A stretch of DNA of 64,000 bases, taken from assembly GCF_016765655.2 (NCBI RefSeq), contig NZ_CP086106.1, forward strand, positions 1,548,501 through 1,612,500. The letters are read 5' to 3'. Below the pieces are notes generated by a model. The model was not told the DNA's origin and made no database searches. It was given only the letters and a program-made list of their open reading frames with translations. Shown here piece by piece: positions 17,091 to 24,729 of the stretch. The position numbers and the translations under genes were made by a program. Each line of letters starts with the position of its first letter. The stretch's first letter is position 1. Source of the DNA: Skermanella mucosa (GTDB lineage Bacteria; Pseudomonadota; Alphaproteobacteria; Azospirillales; Azospirillaceae).

Positions 17091-17861
17091 ATGCCACGAG
17101 CAAGGAGGCCGGCCGACGGGCCGGAAACGGAGACCATGACCACCGGGATGCCGGGTGACAACATCATGCGCGACAACCTTGAGTTCTGGAACGCGCTGAA
17201 GCGCACCGATCCCAAGGCGACCAAGCCGTTCCAGCGCGCGGGCGGCTTCCGCGGCACCCAGATCGATCCGGCCTGGCGGCTCCAGATGATGACCGAGGTG
17301 TTCGGCCCGGTCGGCAAGGGCTGGGGCTACGAGCAGCTTGAGTGGACCATCGCCGAGCGCATGGTCTTCATCTGCTGCCGCGTCTGGTACGTCGACCCGG
17401 AGACCGGCGAAAAGCATTTCACCGGCCCGCAATGGGGCGGCACCGAGATGGTCCGGCGCAACCGCGACGGAACGGAGCGCCCGGACGACGAGTGCTTCAA
17501 GATGTCGATGACCGACGCCATCGGCAAATGCATGCTCCAGATCGGCTTGGCCGCCGACATCTATCTCGGCCAGTTCGACGACAGCAAGTACCGCGAGGAG
17601 TCCGAGACCATCTACGCCGTCAAGGCCAACCCCGACCTCCAGCCCGCCGGCATCGCCAAGCTGGAGGCGGAGATCCGGGACAGGCTGGCGGAGGTCGAGG
17701 ACCTGGAAGCCCTGGACGACCTGTGGCGCAGCGGGATCAACGCCCGTATCCGCGAGATCGGGGCGGTCGACAAGGCGGCGCAGAACCGCATGATCACCTG
17801 CTTCTCGCAGAAGAAGAACGAAATCCTGAAACGAGAGGAGAGCGACCGCGAGGCCGCCTGA
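17091..17861 (+). CDS. Rad52-like single-strand annealing protein
   Basis: About 256 residues. The core from about residue 26 (MRDNLEFWNALKRTDP) shows the Rad52/DdrA/Sak-type pattern: GPVGKGWGYEQLEW, then HFTGPQWGGTEM, then DECFKMSMTDAIGKCMLQIGLAADIYLGQFDDSKY, the K..TDA..K....G.......FDD.KY signature of phage annealases. The C-terminal part, about 165-256, is a charged helical region. Start is uncertain: 17061 (overlapping the exonuclease stop), 17091 (GGAG ten bases upstream, used here) or 17136 are in frame. Together with the exonuclease and SSB it makes a complete Red/RecET-like recombination set. Confidence 0.82.
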   Translation: MPRARRPADGPETETMTTGMPGDNIMRDNLEFWNALKRTDPKATKPFQRAGGFRGTQIDPAWRLQMMTEVFGPVGKGWGYEQLEWTIAERMVFICCRVWYVDPETGEKHFTGPQWGGTEMVRRNRDGTERPDDECFKMSMTDAIGKCMLQIGLAADIYLGQFDDSKYREESETIYAVKANPDLQPAGIAKLEAEIRDRLAEVEDLEALDDLWRSGINARIREIGAVDKAAQNRMITCFSQKKNEILKREESDREAA

Positions 17862-17893
17862 GGCAGCACTCCCGGTCCCCGAAGAGGCCAGCC

Positions 17894-18295
17894 ATGTACC
17901 AACGTTTCATCGCCGTCGGCCGCCTGGGCCGCGATCCCGAGATCACCACGACGGCCGGCGGCGCCCGCATGGCGAGCTTCAGCCTGGCAACCAGCGAAAC
18001 CGCCAAGGGCGAGGAGCGGGCCGAATGGCACCGCTGCGTCGTCTGGGACGAGAAGCTGGTCGACGTGATCGCCAGGCGTGCCCGCAAGGGAACCCTGGTG
18101 GCCCTTGAGGGCCAGGTCCGGACCCGCCGCTGGAACAGCAGGGACGGGCGCGAGAACCACACGACCGAGGTCGTGCTGGACCGCTTCACCAGCCGTTTCC
18201 AGATCCTGTCCGGCGCCAAGCCGCAGGACGATGTGGTCGAAGCCAACCAGCCGGTTTTCGACAAGAGATTCGCCTTCGATGAGCTGCCCTTTTGA
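17894..18295 (+). CDS. ssb: Single-stranded DNA-binding protein (short, phage-type)
   Basis: 133 residues with a single OB fold: MYQRFIAVGRLGRDPEI at the N terminus, ASFSLATSE, AEWHRCVVWDEKLVDVIARRARKGTLVALEGQVRTRRW, and a C-terminal acidic tip FAFDELPF, equivalent to the DDIPF tail that recruits recombination and replication proteins. It is shorter than the usual chromosomal SSB because the linker is brief, and it lies 32 bases after the annealing protein, so it probably serves the island rather than general replication. The N-terminal VGRLGRDPE pattern is standard. Confidence 0.92.
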   Translation: MYQRFIAVGRLGRDPEITTTAGGARMASFSLATSETAKGEERAEWHRCVVWDEKLVDVIARRARKGTLVALEGQVRTRRWNSRDGRENHTTEVVLDRFTSRFQILSGAKPQDDVVEANQPVFDKRFAFDELPF

Positions 18296-18299
18296 TGGC

Positions 18300-18311
18300 T
18301 GCGATATCGCA
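18300..18311. promoter_or_regulatory. Operator-like palindrome site 5 (TGCGATATCGCA)
   Basis: A perfect 12-base palindrome starting 5 bases after the ssb stop. First of the pair in front of the two small unknown genes. Confidence 0.62.
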
Positions 18312-18342
18312 ATTTTCGGCGGCGACACCATCTATATTAGGC

Positions 18343-18354
18343 TGCGCAAGCGCA
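18343..18354. promoter_or_regulatory. Operator-like palindrome site 6 (TGCGCAAGCGCA)
   Basis: Second site of this pair, 43 bases after site 5. A possible -10 element TATATT (18333-18338) lies between the two sites, consistent with promoter control. The match to TGCG-N4-CGCA is exact. Confidence 0.58.
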
Positions 18355-18394
18355 GATCCCCGCCTGGGGAAGCCGCACCGGAGTATCCTCCGCC

Positions 18395-18733
18395 ATGACG
18401 ATGATAGCCTCTTCCAACAAGATTGAGTCCAGTTCCGGCGAGCTGTTCCGCTCCCCCAGCGGTCTGCTGACCCGCACCGCCTGGGAAGACGAACTGGAAA
18501 GCACGTTCGACCAGATGCCGCGCTGGTACCGTTCCGCGGCGGAGCGGGACCGCCGGTTCGCCCGCTGGGTCCACGCCGAGGCCAAGGGCCTCGCCTGCCA
18601 CCTCGACCGACTGATGCGCCCGGACACCAAGCCCGCGCTGGCGCGCCATCTCAGGGCGGTTTCCGAAGCCCTGTGGGCCGACGCCGAATGGGCGCGCCAC
18701 CGGATCGACGGCAGCATGGACGAGGCGGCGTAA
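18395..18733 (+). CDS. Unknown protein of the recombination island (112 aa)
   Basis: 112 residues, soluble, mildly acidic N terminus (MTMIASSNKIESSSGELF) followed by a helical, Arg/Ala/Trp-rich body (WYRSAAERDRRFARWVHAEAK). No domain is recognised. Ribosome site is weak. It lies behind operator-like sites 5 and 6 and 19 bases before the next small gene, so the two form a small operon likely sharing regulation with the annealase operon. Confidence 0.62.
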   Translation: MTMIASSNKIESSSGELFRSPSGLLTRTAWEDELESTFDQMPRWYRSAAERDRRFARWVHAEAKGLACHLDRLMRPDTKPALARHLRAVSEALWADAEWARHRIDGSMDEAA

Positions 18734-18752
18734 GATGCGAAGGAAGCCTGAA

Positions 18753-19070
18753 ATGACCATAGAGCAATTGCAGAAGCGCCTGCGCGAGGCCCATGCCCGC
18801 ATCGGCTTCGAGGGCCGCTTCGCCTTCACCATCGGCCAGCAGGACGGTCCGCCGGCCGGCGCCGGCTGCTATGTCACGCACTGGTTCCGCCCCACGCCCT
18901 ACGCCTTCGAGGACTGCAAGTCGGTCGGGGCCGGTACCGTGGCGGATTGCGTCGCGGCGCTGGACCGTTATGTCGCGGAGTATCCCAGGGCCATGACCAA
19001 CGAGGAAGTCGGCATGACCCTGGGCATCATCCCGCCCCACGAGGAGCGTTACAAGGTCGCGGCGGAATGA
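18753..19070 (+). CDS. Unknown protein of the recombination island (105 aa)
   Basis: 105 residues starting MTIEQLQKRLREAHARIG. The start at 18753 has GAAGGAAG upstream. An in-frame ATG at 18735 lacks a good site. The protein reads as a small alpha/beta domain (GRFAFTIGQQDGPPAGAGCYVTHWFRPTPYAFEDCKS) with a helical tail (TVADCVAALDRYVAEYPRAM). No family recognised. Its 3' end overlaps the convergent gene at 19049-19372 by 22 bases. Confidence 0.65.
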   Translation: MTIEQLQKRLREAHARIGFEGRFAFTIGQQDGPPAGAGCYVTHWFRPTPYAFEDCKSVGAGTVADCVAALDRYVAEYPRAMTNEEVGMTLGIIPPHEERYKVAAE

Positions 19071-19372
19071 CCGCCGGCGTACCGGCCCGCCGGGGCCGGC
19101 GGGAAGCCTTGGTGACGCCCCTCGTGGCGTGACCCGTACTTGCCCACGTAACCCTTCATGCAGGCACGGTGGAACCGTTGCGACTGGGTCTTCCAGTCGT
19201 CGCCGGGCCGGACCCAGCTGACATAGGTCGTGCCGGTCCTCCGGTCGGTCCGCAGGTAGCGGCCCACTCCCTTGTCGCCCGTCACCCACTGGCCCGGCTG
19301 AAGATGCAGGGCTCCGGCGGACAGCAGCAGGGAAACCTGCGGCGTCAGGTCGATGGTCGGCAGGTATCTCAT
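19049..19372 (-). CDS. Unknown basic protein (107 aa), convergent
   Basis: 107 residues starting MRYLPTIDLTPQVSLLLSAG. The start is well supported by CAGGAGAGG upstream. The first half (LHLQPGQWVTGDKGVGRYLRTDRRTGTTYVSWVRPG) resembles a small beta-barrel surface. The second half is basic (RHEGRHQGFPPAPAGRY) and ends SAATL. It could be a nucleic-acid binding protein, but nothing specific is recognised. It is the only minus-strand gene within the island and has no copy of the TGCG-N4-CGCA site. Confidence 0.6.
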   Translation of the reverse strand: MRYLPTIDLTPQVSLLLSAGALHLQPGQWVTGDKGVGRYLRTDRRTGTTYVSWVRPGDDWKTQSQRFHRACMKGYVGKYGSRHEGRHQGFPPAPAGRYAGGHSAATL

Positions 19373-19493
19373 CTCTATCGCCTCTCCTGGAAATGTCCAC
19401 GGTACAGGCATGCCCAAGGCCGACGGTCCTGGCGGTGCGCCAAGGCGGTCGGAACGGAAACGGCAGCTTTCGGGGACAGCTTATATGTGGTGT

Positions 19494-19582
19494 TTCTTGG
19501 ACATCTTTCAAGAACCATTGGCAGAACAAAACATGAACTTGTAAGCTGCCTGAAGACCCCTTTCAAGAATTTGGAACAAGAA
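19494..19582. promoter_or_regulatory. Cluster of CAAGAA hexamers upstream of 19585 gene
   Basis: TTCTTG at 19494-19499 and CAAGAA at 19509-19514 form an inverted repeat with a 9-base gap. CAAGAA recurs at 19564-19569 and 19577-19582, and the 10-mer CTTTCAAGAA occurs at 19505 and 19560. The region is more AT-rich than its surroundings. Possibly a regulator binding region for the gene starting at 19585. No regulator is identified. Confidence 0.4.
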
Positions 19583-19584
19583 AC

Positions 19585-19932
19585 ATGGCAGTTTCAAAGA
19601 ACCGAGCTTCGGAAACCGTGACCGCCCGCGTCGAGCACGCTCTGAACCTGACGCGGGGACGCCTGAAGCTTTGGCTGGTCTTCGATGACGACGCCGCCGT
19701 GGCCGAGGCGCGCTCCCTTATCCAGCTCAAGAAAGCCCGCAACCTGCTGGCGCTCTCCCGCTCCGACCTGGAGCACCGCCACGAGAAGGCGGTCCGCCAG
19801 ATCCTGGAACGCTACGCTGGCCATGCGCCCCGCCCGGTGGAGACGGAACCGGCCGAAGCGGCGGAGGAGCCGAAGCCAGCCCCCCGACGACGCGCCGCCT
19901 CCCGTCAGAACGCGGAAGCGGTTTCAGGTTAA
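19585..19932 (+). CDS. Unknown protein of the recombination island (115 aa)
   Basis: 115 residues. The helical N-terminal two thirds (ASETVTARVEHALNLTRGRLKLWLVFDDDAAVAEARSLIQLKKARNLLALSRSDLEHRHEK) are followed by a disordered Pro/Glu/Arg tail (ETEPAEAAEEPKPAPRRR). No signal or membrane segment, no known domain. The GTG start of the RecD2-like helicase is 30 bases after its stop, so they are likely co-transcribed. It is preceded by an AT-rich stretch with repeated CAAGAA motifs. Confidence 0.6.
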   Translation: MAVSKNRASETVTARVEHALNLTRGRLKLWLVFDDDAAVAEARSLIQLKKARNLLALSRSDLEHRHEKAVRQILERYAGHAPRPVETEPAEAAEEPKPAPRRRAASRQNAEAVSG

Positions 19933-19962
19933 GGCCGGCCGGGTTAGACTGAGGAACCAGCG

Positions 19963-22200
19963 GTGGCAATGACAGCGGTCCAGCACAGGGTGGAAACCCA
20001 GACCCGGCCGGCATCGCCCGCGCCGGACCGGGAGGTTCTCGCCGGTCTGGTCGAGCGGGTGACCTTCCACAATGCGGAGAACGGTTTCTGCGTTCTCCGC
20101 ATCAAGGCGCGCGGCCATCGCGACCTGATCACCGTCGTGGGCCATGCCGCCGCGATCTCGGCGGGCGAGTTCGTCCAGGCCAGCGGCGCCTGGCATAACG
20201 ACCGCACCCACGGCCTCCAGTTCAAGGCCGGGTTCCTGCGCACGACCATGCCGACGACGGTGGAGGGGATCGAGAAGTATCTCGGCTCCGGCATGATCCG
20301 CGGCATCGGCCCGGTCTATGCGAAGAAGCTGGTCCGGGCGTTCGGTGCCGACGTGTTCGACGTGATCGAGCAGCAGGCCGACCGCCTGCGCGAGGTGGCC
20401 GGGATCGGCCCGGTCCGGGCCAAGCGGATCATCGCCGGCTGGGCCGACCAGAAGGTGATCCGCGAGATCATGCTGTTCCTTCACTCCCACGGGGTCGGCA
20501 CCTCGCGCTCGGTCCGCATCTTCAAGACCTACGGGCCTGACGCGATCCAGCTCATCTCCGAAAATCCCTACCGCCTCGCCCGCGACATCCGGGGCATCGG
20601 GTTCGTCACCGCCGACGCCATCGCCGCCCGCCTCGGCATCGAGAAGACCGCCATGGTCCGGGCCCGCGCCGGCATCGCCTATGCCCTGGCCGAGGCCATG
20701 GACGAGGGGCATTGCGGCATGCCGCGCGACGATCTGCTGAAGCTGGCCGAAAAGCTCCTGGAGATCCCGTCCCCCCTGATCGAGGAGGCCATCGACCTGG
20801 AACTGGCCGATGGGACCGTCGCGGCGGACCGGCTCGACGGGCGCGAGGCCGTGTTCCTGTCCGGCCTCTACCGGTCCGAACACAACATCGCCGCGCGCCT
20901 GCTCGGCCTTGCCGCGGGGCGCCCGCCTTGGGGCGCCATCGACGTGGCCACCGCGATCCCCTGGGTCGAGCAGCGCACCGGCCTGACCCTGGCGGAGAGC
21001 CAGCGCGCCGCTGTCCGGCTCGCGGTGTCGTCCAAGCTCCTGGTGGTCACCGGCGGCCCCGGGGTCGGCAAGACCACGCTGGTCAATTCGATCCTGAGGA
21101 TCCTGTCGGTCAAGGGCCTGTCCATCGCGCTCGCCGCCCCTACGGGCCGGGCGGCCAAGCGCCTGTCGGAAAGCACCGGGATGGAGGCCAAGACGATCCA
21201 TCGGCTGCTGGAGACCGACCCCGCCGCCGGCGGCTTCAAGCGCACCGAGACAAATCCGCTGGAGTGCGAGTTGCTGGTGGTGGACGAGACCTCCATGGTC
21301 GACGTGCCCCTGATGAATGCCCTGTTGCGCGCCGTGCCCGACCGTGCCGCCGTCCTGCTGGTCGGCGACGTCGACCAGCTTCCCTCCGTAGGACCCGGGC
21401 AGGTGCTGGCCGACGTGATCGATTCGGGCGCGGTGCCGGTGGTCCGGCTGACCGAGGTGTTCCGGCAGGCCGCCGAGAGCCGGATCATCGTCAACGCCCA
21501 CCGGGTCAACCAGGGCCTGATGCCGGAGCCTCCCGCCGGCGAGGGCCTGACCGACTTCTATTTCGTGGATGCCGCCGATCCCGAAGACGGCGTGCGCAAG
21601 CTGATCCATATGGTCAAAGACCGCATCCCCCGCCGCTTCGGCCTCGACCCCGTGCGCGACATCCAGGTGCTGTGCCCGATGAACCGGGGCGGGCTGGGCG
21701 CCCGGTCGCTCAACATCGAGCTTCAGAAGGTGCTCAACCCCCCGCGCGACCCCCGCGTCGAGCGGTTCGGCTGGACCTTCTGCGAGGGCGACAAGGTGAT
21801 GCAGATCGAGAACGACTACGACAAGGAGGTCTATAACGGCGACCTCGGCGTGGTCTCCCGCATCGATCCCGACGACAATTCCCTGCTGATCGAGTTCGAC
21901 GGCCGCGAGGTCGCCTACGACGCCGGCGAGCTCGACCAGGTGGTGCTGGCCTATGCCACCACGATCCACAAGTCCCAGGGATCGGAATACCCGGCCGTGA
22001 TCCTGCCGGTCACCACCCAGCACTACGCCATGCTCCAGCGCAACCTGGTCTATACCGGCATCACGCGCGGCAAGCGCCTCGTGGTGATCGTCGGCCAGCG
22101 CAAAGCGATGGCGATCGCCGTCAAGGGTCAGCAGACCCGCCGCCGCTGGTCGAAGCTGCGCGACTGGCTGGGCGGCGCCGCGCCGCCGGACGCGCCGTAG
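19963..22200 (+). CDS. recD2: RecD2-like ATP-dependent DNA helicase
   Basis: 745 residues, SF1B 5'-3' helicase of the RecD2/YrrC type that acts without RecBC. The N-terminal OB-like domain (VERVTFHNAENGFCVLRIK) is followed by helix-hairpin-helix segments (GSGMIRGIGPVYAKKLVRAFG, VAGIGPVRAKRII). Walker A (VTGGPGVGKTTL) is near residue 363, Walker B (LLVVDETSMVD) near 440, Q-rich motif III (VGDVDQLPSVGPGQVL), and C-terminal motifs QVLCPMNRGGLG and YATTIHKSQGSEYPAVILP. The GTG at 19963 is chosen because AGGA lies 7 bases upstream. An ATG two codons later is the alternative. It closes the recombination island and is followed by a HEAT-repeat gene. Confidence 0.92.
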   Translation: MAMTAVQHRVETQTRPASPAPDREVLAGLVERVTFHNAENGFCVLRIKARGHRDLITVVGHAAAISAGEFVQASGAWHNDRTHGLQFKAGFLRTTMPTTVEGIEKYLGSGMIRGIGPVYAKKLVRAFGADVFDVIEQQADRLREVAGIGPVRAKRIIAGWADQKVIREIMLFLHSHGVGTSRSVRIFKTYGPDAIQLISENPYRLARDIRGIGFVTADAIAARLGIEKTAMVRARAGIAYALAEAMDEGHCGMPRDDLLKLAEKLLEIPSPLIEEAIDLELADGTVAADRLDGREAVFLSGLYRSEHNIAARLLGLAAGRPPWGAIDVATAIPWVEQRTGLTLAESQRAAVRLAVSSKLLVVTGGPGVGKTTLVNSILRILSVKGLSIALAAPTGRAAKRLSESTGMEAKTIHRLLETDPAAGGFKRTETNPLECELLVVDETSMVDVPLMNALLRAVPDRAAVLLVGDVDQLPSVGPGQVLADVIDSGAVPVVRLTEVFRQAAESRIIVNAHRVNQGLMPEPPAGEGLTDFYFVDAADPEDGVRKLIHMVKDRIPRRFGLDPVRDIQVLCPMNRGGLGARSLNIELQKVLNPPRDPRVERFGWTFCEGDKVMQIENDYDKEVYNGDLGVVSRIDPDDNSLLIEFDGREVAYDAGELDQVVLAYATTIHKSQGSEYPAVILPVTTQHYAMLQRNLVYTGITRGKRLVVIVGQRKAMAIAVKGQQTRRRWSKLRDWLGGAAPPDAP

Positions 22201-22247
22201 GGCGTCATTGACAATGCGGCCCGGGACTGCTTCCTATCGCGGAGGCT

Positions 22248-23297
22248 GTGAAACGAATTTCCAAACCCAGGGTCGGCCGGTTGAAGAAGCGCGTCGATAC
22301 CGGCCAGGGCGACCTTTTCGCGCAAGGGCAGGGAACTCCGGTTTCCGCCGATCCGCCGCCCGTGACGGCGGCGGAAACGCCGCCCCTTCGCCCCATAGGC
22401 GATTGGCCCACCGACCATCTGCTCGACGCGCTGAACCTTCATCTCCACGCCGAGCCGCCCGAGCACCCGTCCCTCGTCGCCACCATCGAGGAGTTGGCGA
22501 GGCGCCGCGAATCCGAGGCGGTCCGCCATCTGATCACGACCTGCCGCCGCTTCGCCGCCTTCGACCAGCAGCAGCCGGCCCCGGAGGTCGTGGCCGCCCT
22601 GAACGCCCTGGCCCATATCGGCCCGCCCTCGGCCGCCATCCCGCTGATCGACCTGATCCGCCGAGGCCTGTTCGGGCCGGCTTCGACCGCCGCGGCGCTC
22701 GACTGCTTCGGCACGCTCCGCTGCCGTCCCGCCGCCGACCTGATCCGGCCTAACCTGCTGCATTCCGACCCCCGCGTCCGCCAGTCGGCCTGCGGCCTCG
22801 CCGCCGCCCTGGACCGCCGCGACGACGCGTCGGCCCTCACGCCCCTGCTGAACGACCCCGACAGGGGCGTTGCCAAGGCGGCCCGGCTGGCGCTCGGCGA
22901 ACTGGGCCACGCCCCGGCGCGCGAACCGCTCGAGGAACTGCTGGACCGCGCCACGCCGATCGACATCCCGCGCGTCGCCCGCGCGCTGGTCGCCGTCGCC
23001 GACGACGACACGCCGGTCAAGCTGGCCCGTGCCGCCGATCGCTGCGATGAGGAAGGCCGCTGCGCCATCGTCGCGGCCTTGGGCGCCATGGAGCAGCCCG
23101 GCGCGGTCACGCAGCTTATCCGCCTGTCCCGGGACACCCGCCCGGCGGTCCGCCTCGCCGTGATCGAGGCGCTGGCGAGTCATGAGGACAAGCGCATCCC
23201 CGCCGCCCTGGGGACCCTGGCGCACGACGCCGACACCGCCGTCCGAGACGCGGCCGAAGCGGCGCTGCGATCCTTCGACGCATCGCCGGATTGGTAA
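22248..23297 (+). CDS. HEAT-repeat protein
   Basis: 349 residues, GTG start with GGAGG immediately upstream. After a flexible N terminus (about 1-50, Pro-rich) the protein consists of repeated 30-residue helical pairs with the HEAT/PBS-lyase pattern, for example HSDPRVRQSACGLAAALDRR, NDPDRGVAKAARLALGELG, RDTRPAVRLAVIEALASHEDKR and HDADTAVRDAAEAALRSFD. Such solenoids are usually scaffolds for protein or DNA binding. It follows recD2 by 47 bases, so a functional link with DNA repair is possible but is only inferred. Enzymatic residues are not evident. Confidence 0.8.
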   Translation: MKRISKPRVGRLKKRVDTGQGDLFAQGQGTPVSADPPPVTAAETPPLRPIGDWPTDHLLDALNLHLHAEPPEHPSLVATIEELARRRESEAVRHLITTCRRFAAFDQQQPAPEVVAALNALAHIGPPSAAIPLIDLIRRGLFGPASTAAALDCFGTLRCRPAADLIRPNLLHSDPRVRQSACGLAAALDRRDDASALTPLLNDPDRGVAKAARLALGELGHAPAREPLEELLDRATPIDIPRVARALVAVADDDTPVKLARAADRCDEEGRCAIVAALGAMEQPGAVTQLIRLSRDTRPAVRLAVIEALASHEDKRIPAALGTLAHDADTAVRDAAEAALRSFDASPDW

Positions 23298-23613
23298 AAC
23301 AAAAAAGGCGGTTTGGAGTTTCCAGGTAAAACCGGTCGAAAAGACCGCCGGGCCACCAGGACCCGGCGAGTCGAACAGGGAGGCTTCACGTCATGAGGAC
23401 GTTGCGTCAAGAATGATCCCGGCCACCGGCGGGGACTACAGTGACTGCCGAGACGGGGCATTCACATTTACAGCATAAACCCTGTTCACCGATGGGCAAG
23501 AATACTTTGGATCAGTGCCCGAACGCACATGATCTTTACCCGCTCATGTCCAAGGTTTCATGGTCCGGCAGGGTGAGACACACCGGTCCGCGAGCTTCCA
23601 TCGGCACTTCCCG
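23298..23613. other. Gene-free gap containing a candidate minus-strand sRNA
   Basis: This 316-base gap separates convergent genes. The only structure I see is the hairpin/CCTCCCT/terminator arrangement at 23339-23402 on the minus strand. A plus-strand frame at 23441-23710 has no ribosome site, runs into the hydrolase 3' end and is not considered coding. Confidence 0.6.
23339..23402 (-). ncRNA. Candidate sRNA with CCTCCCT loop and terminator (copy 3)
   Basis: Read on the minus strand: hairpin ACGTC-CTCAT-GACGT (23402-23388), then GAAG and CCTCCCT (23383-23377), an 8-base spacer, then a stem CGCCGGG/CCCGGCG (23368-23346) followed by GTCTTTT. The same order and spacing occur at 38.55 kb and 57.48 kb. 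The CCTCCCT segment can pair with Shine-Dalgarno sequences. The 5' end is unknown and may lie further upstream (higher coordinates). No expression evidence. Confidence 0.5.
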
Positions 23614-24471
23614 TCAGGAAACCCGGACGCGGCGGGCGCCCGACCGGATGCGGCGGTCCGCGGCGGTGCCGGCGACATGGCTCCAGCTCCAGGGCTGGGG
23701 CTTGGGATGACGATTGCCCTGCCGGTAAGGCGTCCGGGCATCGGTTCGTTCCGAGTCGAGCACCAGCGCCGTCTCGACCTTGACGGTGGGCAGCGGGTAC
23801 GGCGTACCGCAACGGCCGTCGGAGGGGCCGTCGGAGGGGCCGTCGGAGGTACCGGTCCCGATCGCCCGGAATGCTTCCGCAGCCAGCGCGACGCGCTCTG
23901 AGCCGCCGCTTTTCCGATCCTCCCCGGCCGTGATCAGGGTCGGGCGGGGCGCGTTCCGGCGGGGAGTGGCGGCCGGCGCCGTACTCCTGCCGCGCCGTTC
24001 CAAGAAGAACACGTGGCCGTCGATCCGGTGGCTGACCGACATCGACGCGGTCCAGACCGGCATGCGCCGCAGGCGCTTGGGTGCGACATAATGTGTCGCA
24101 CCGCGGCTATGGTCGGGTGCCAATCCGACCAGCGACAGCACCGCGACCTCCGCCGCGCGCTGCCATGCGGTCCGGTCGCCGATCACGGTCGGCCGCGACA
24201 TGGGGCGGGAGATGGTCCAGGAAAACTGCTTGCTCTGGTAGACCACGCCGCAGATCCCGTCCGGCCAACGCTTCTCCCGCACCCGGTTCAGGGTCACGGC
24301 GGCCACGGCGTACTGGCCGCGCGAGCTTTCGCCGCGGGCTTCGAAATAGATGTTCCGGGCCAGGCACAGGGCGTCGTTGCGGTCGATCTCCGCCGCCGGC
24401 GGGTGCCACGAGGCGATCGCCGAGATCATCTGGATCACGGTGAGCAGGGGGGTCCACTCGGGTATCGGCAT
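23614..24471 (-). CDS. SleB-like cell wall hydrolase
   Basis: 285 residues. The N-terminal half is the Hydrolase_2/SleB domain that cleaves peptidoglycan (lytic-transglycosylase type): ALCLARNIYFEARGESSRGQYAVAAVTLNRV near residues 33-63, with the catalytic Glu in YFEARGES, then WPDGICGVVYQSKQFSWT and GATHYVAPK. The second half (about 165-285) is a basic, low-complexity region including three GPSD-type units encoded by a 12-bp tandem repeat. A short hydrophobic N terminus (LLTVIQMISAIAS) could act as an export signal but is weak. Lone gene, convergent with the HEAT-repeat gene. Confidence 0.8.
   Translation of the reverse strand: MPIPEWTPLLTVIQMISAIASWHPPAAEIDRNDALCLARNIYFEARGESSRGQYAVAAVTLNRVREKRWPDGICGVVYQSKQFSWTISRPMSRPTVIGDRTAWQRAAEVAVLSLVGLAPDHSRGATHYVAPKRLRRMPVWTASMSVSHRIDGHVFFLERRGRSTAPAATPRRNAPRPTLITAGEDRKSGGSERVALAAEAFRAIGTGTSDGPSDGPSDGRCGTPYPLPTVKVETALVLDSERTDARTPYRQGNRHPKPQPWSWSHVAGTAADRRIRSGARRVRVS
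23814..23849. repeat. Three tandem 12-bp units (GGCCGTCGGAGG)
   Basis: Three exact copies at 23814, 23826 and 23838 inside the cell wall hydrolase gene. They encode repeated Gly-Pro-Ser-Asp units on the minus strand. In-frame, so copy number can vary without a frameshift. Confidence 0.9.
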
Positions 24472-24574
24472 CGCTTCGCCTCCGGCTTGGTTGACCGTCG
24501 GGACGACGCACGGCCCGTCGCGCGTTCCTGGGCAACCGGGTCGTCAACCGTGTCCAGAACAACGGTACGTGCGG

Positions 24575-24595
24575 CCTTGTTCCCCCATCACAAGG
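24575..24595. repeat. Hairpin CCTTGT-N9-ACAAGG between genes
   Basis: Inverted repeat CCTTGT/ACAAGG with loop TCCCCCATC in the 258-base gap upstream of the hydrolase (minus) and the 36-residue protein (plus). No T-run, so its role is unknown. Confidence 0.45.
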
Positions 24596-24729
24596 GGTGC
24601 GGCGAGTCGCGGATCGAGCAGCGGAGCCGCCCGATCCAGCGGATTCCTTTGATACGCCGGACAGTTCAAGCTATCCTAAATTTTCCATAAGTCACAGCGT
24701 GTCACAACTTCCACACCCTGGAGGTCACG

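Noticed and set aside
19924-22023. Minus-strand frame of 699 codons over recD2
   Set aside because: Shadow of the helicase gene with low-complexity antisense composition.
15332-22200. Intact prophage
   Set aside because: Only repressor and recombination functions are present; integrase, structural, packaging, lysis genes and attachment repeats were not found.
23441-23710. Plus-strand 89-codon frame after the HEAT gene
   Set aside because: No ribosome site, poor codon bias and overlap with the hydrolase 3' end.
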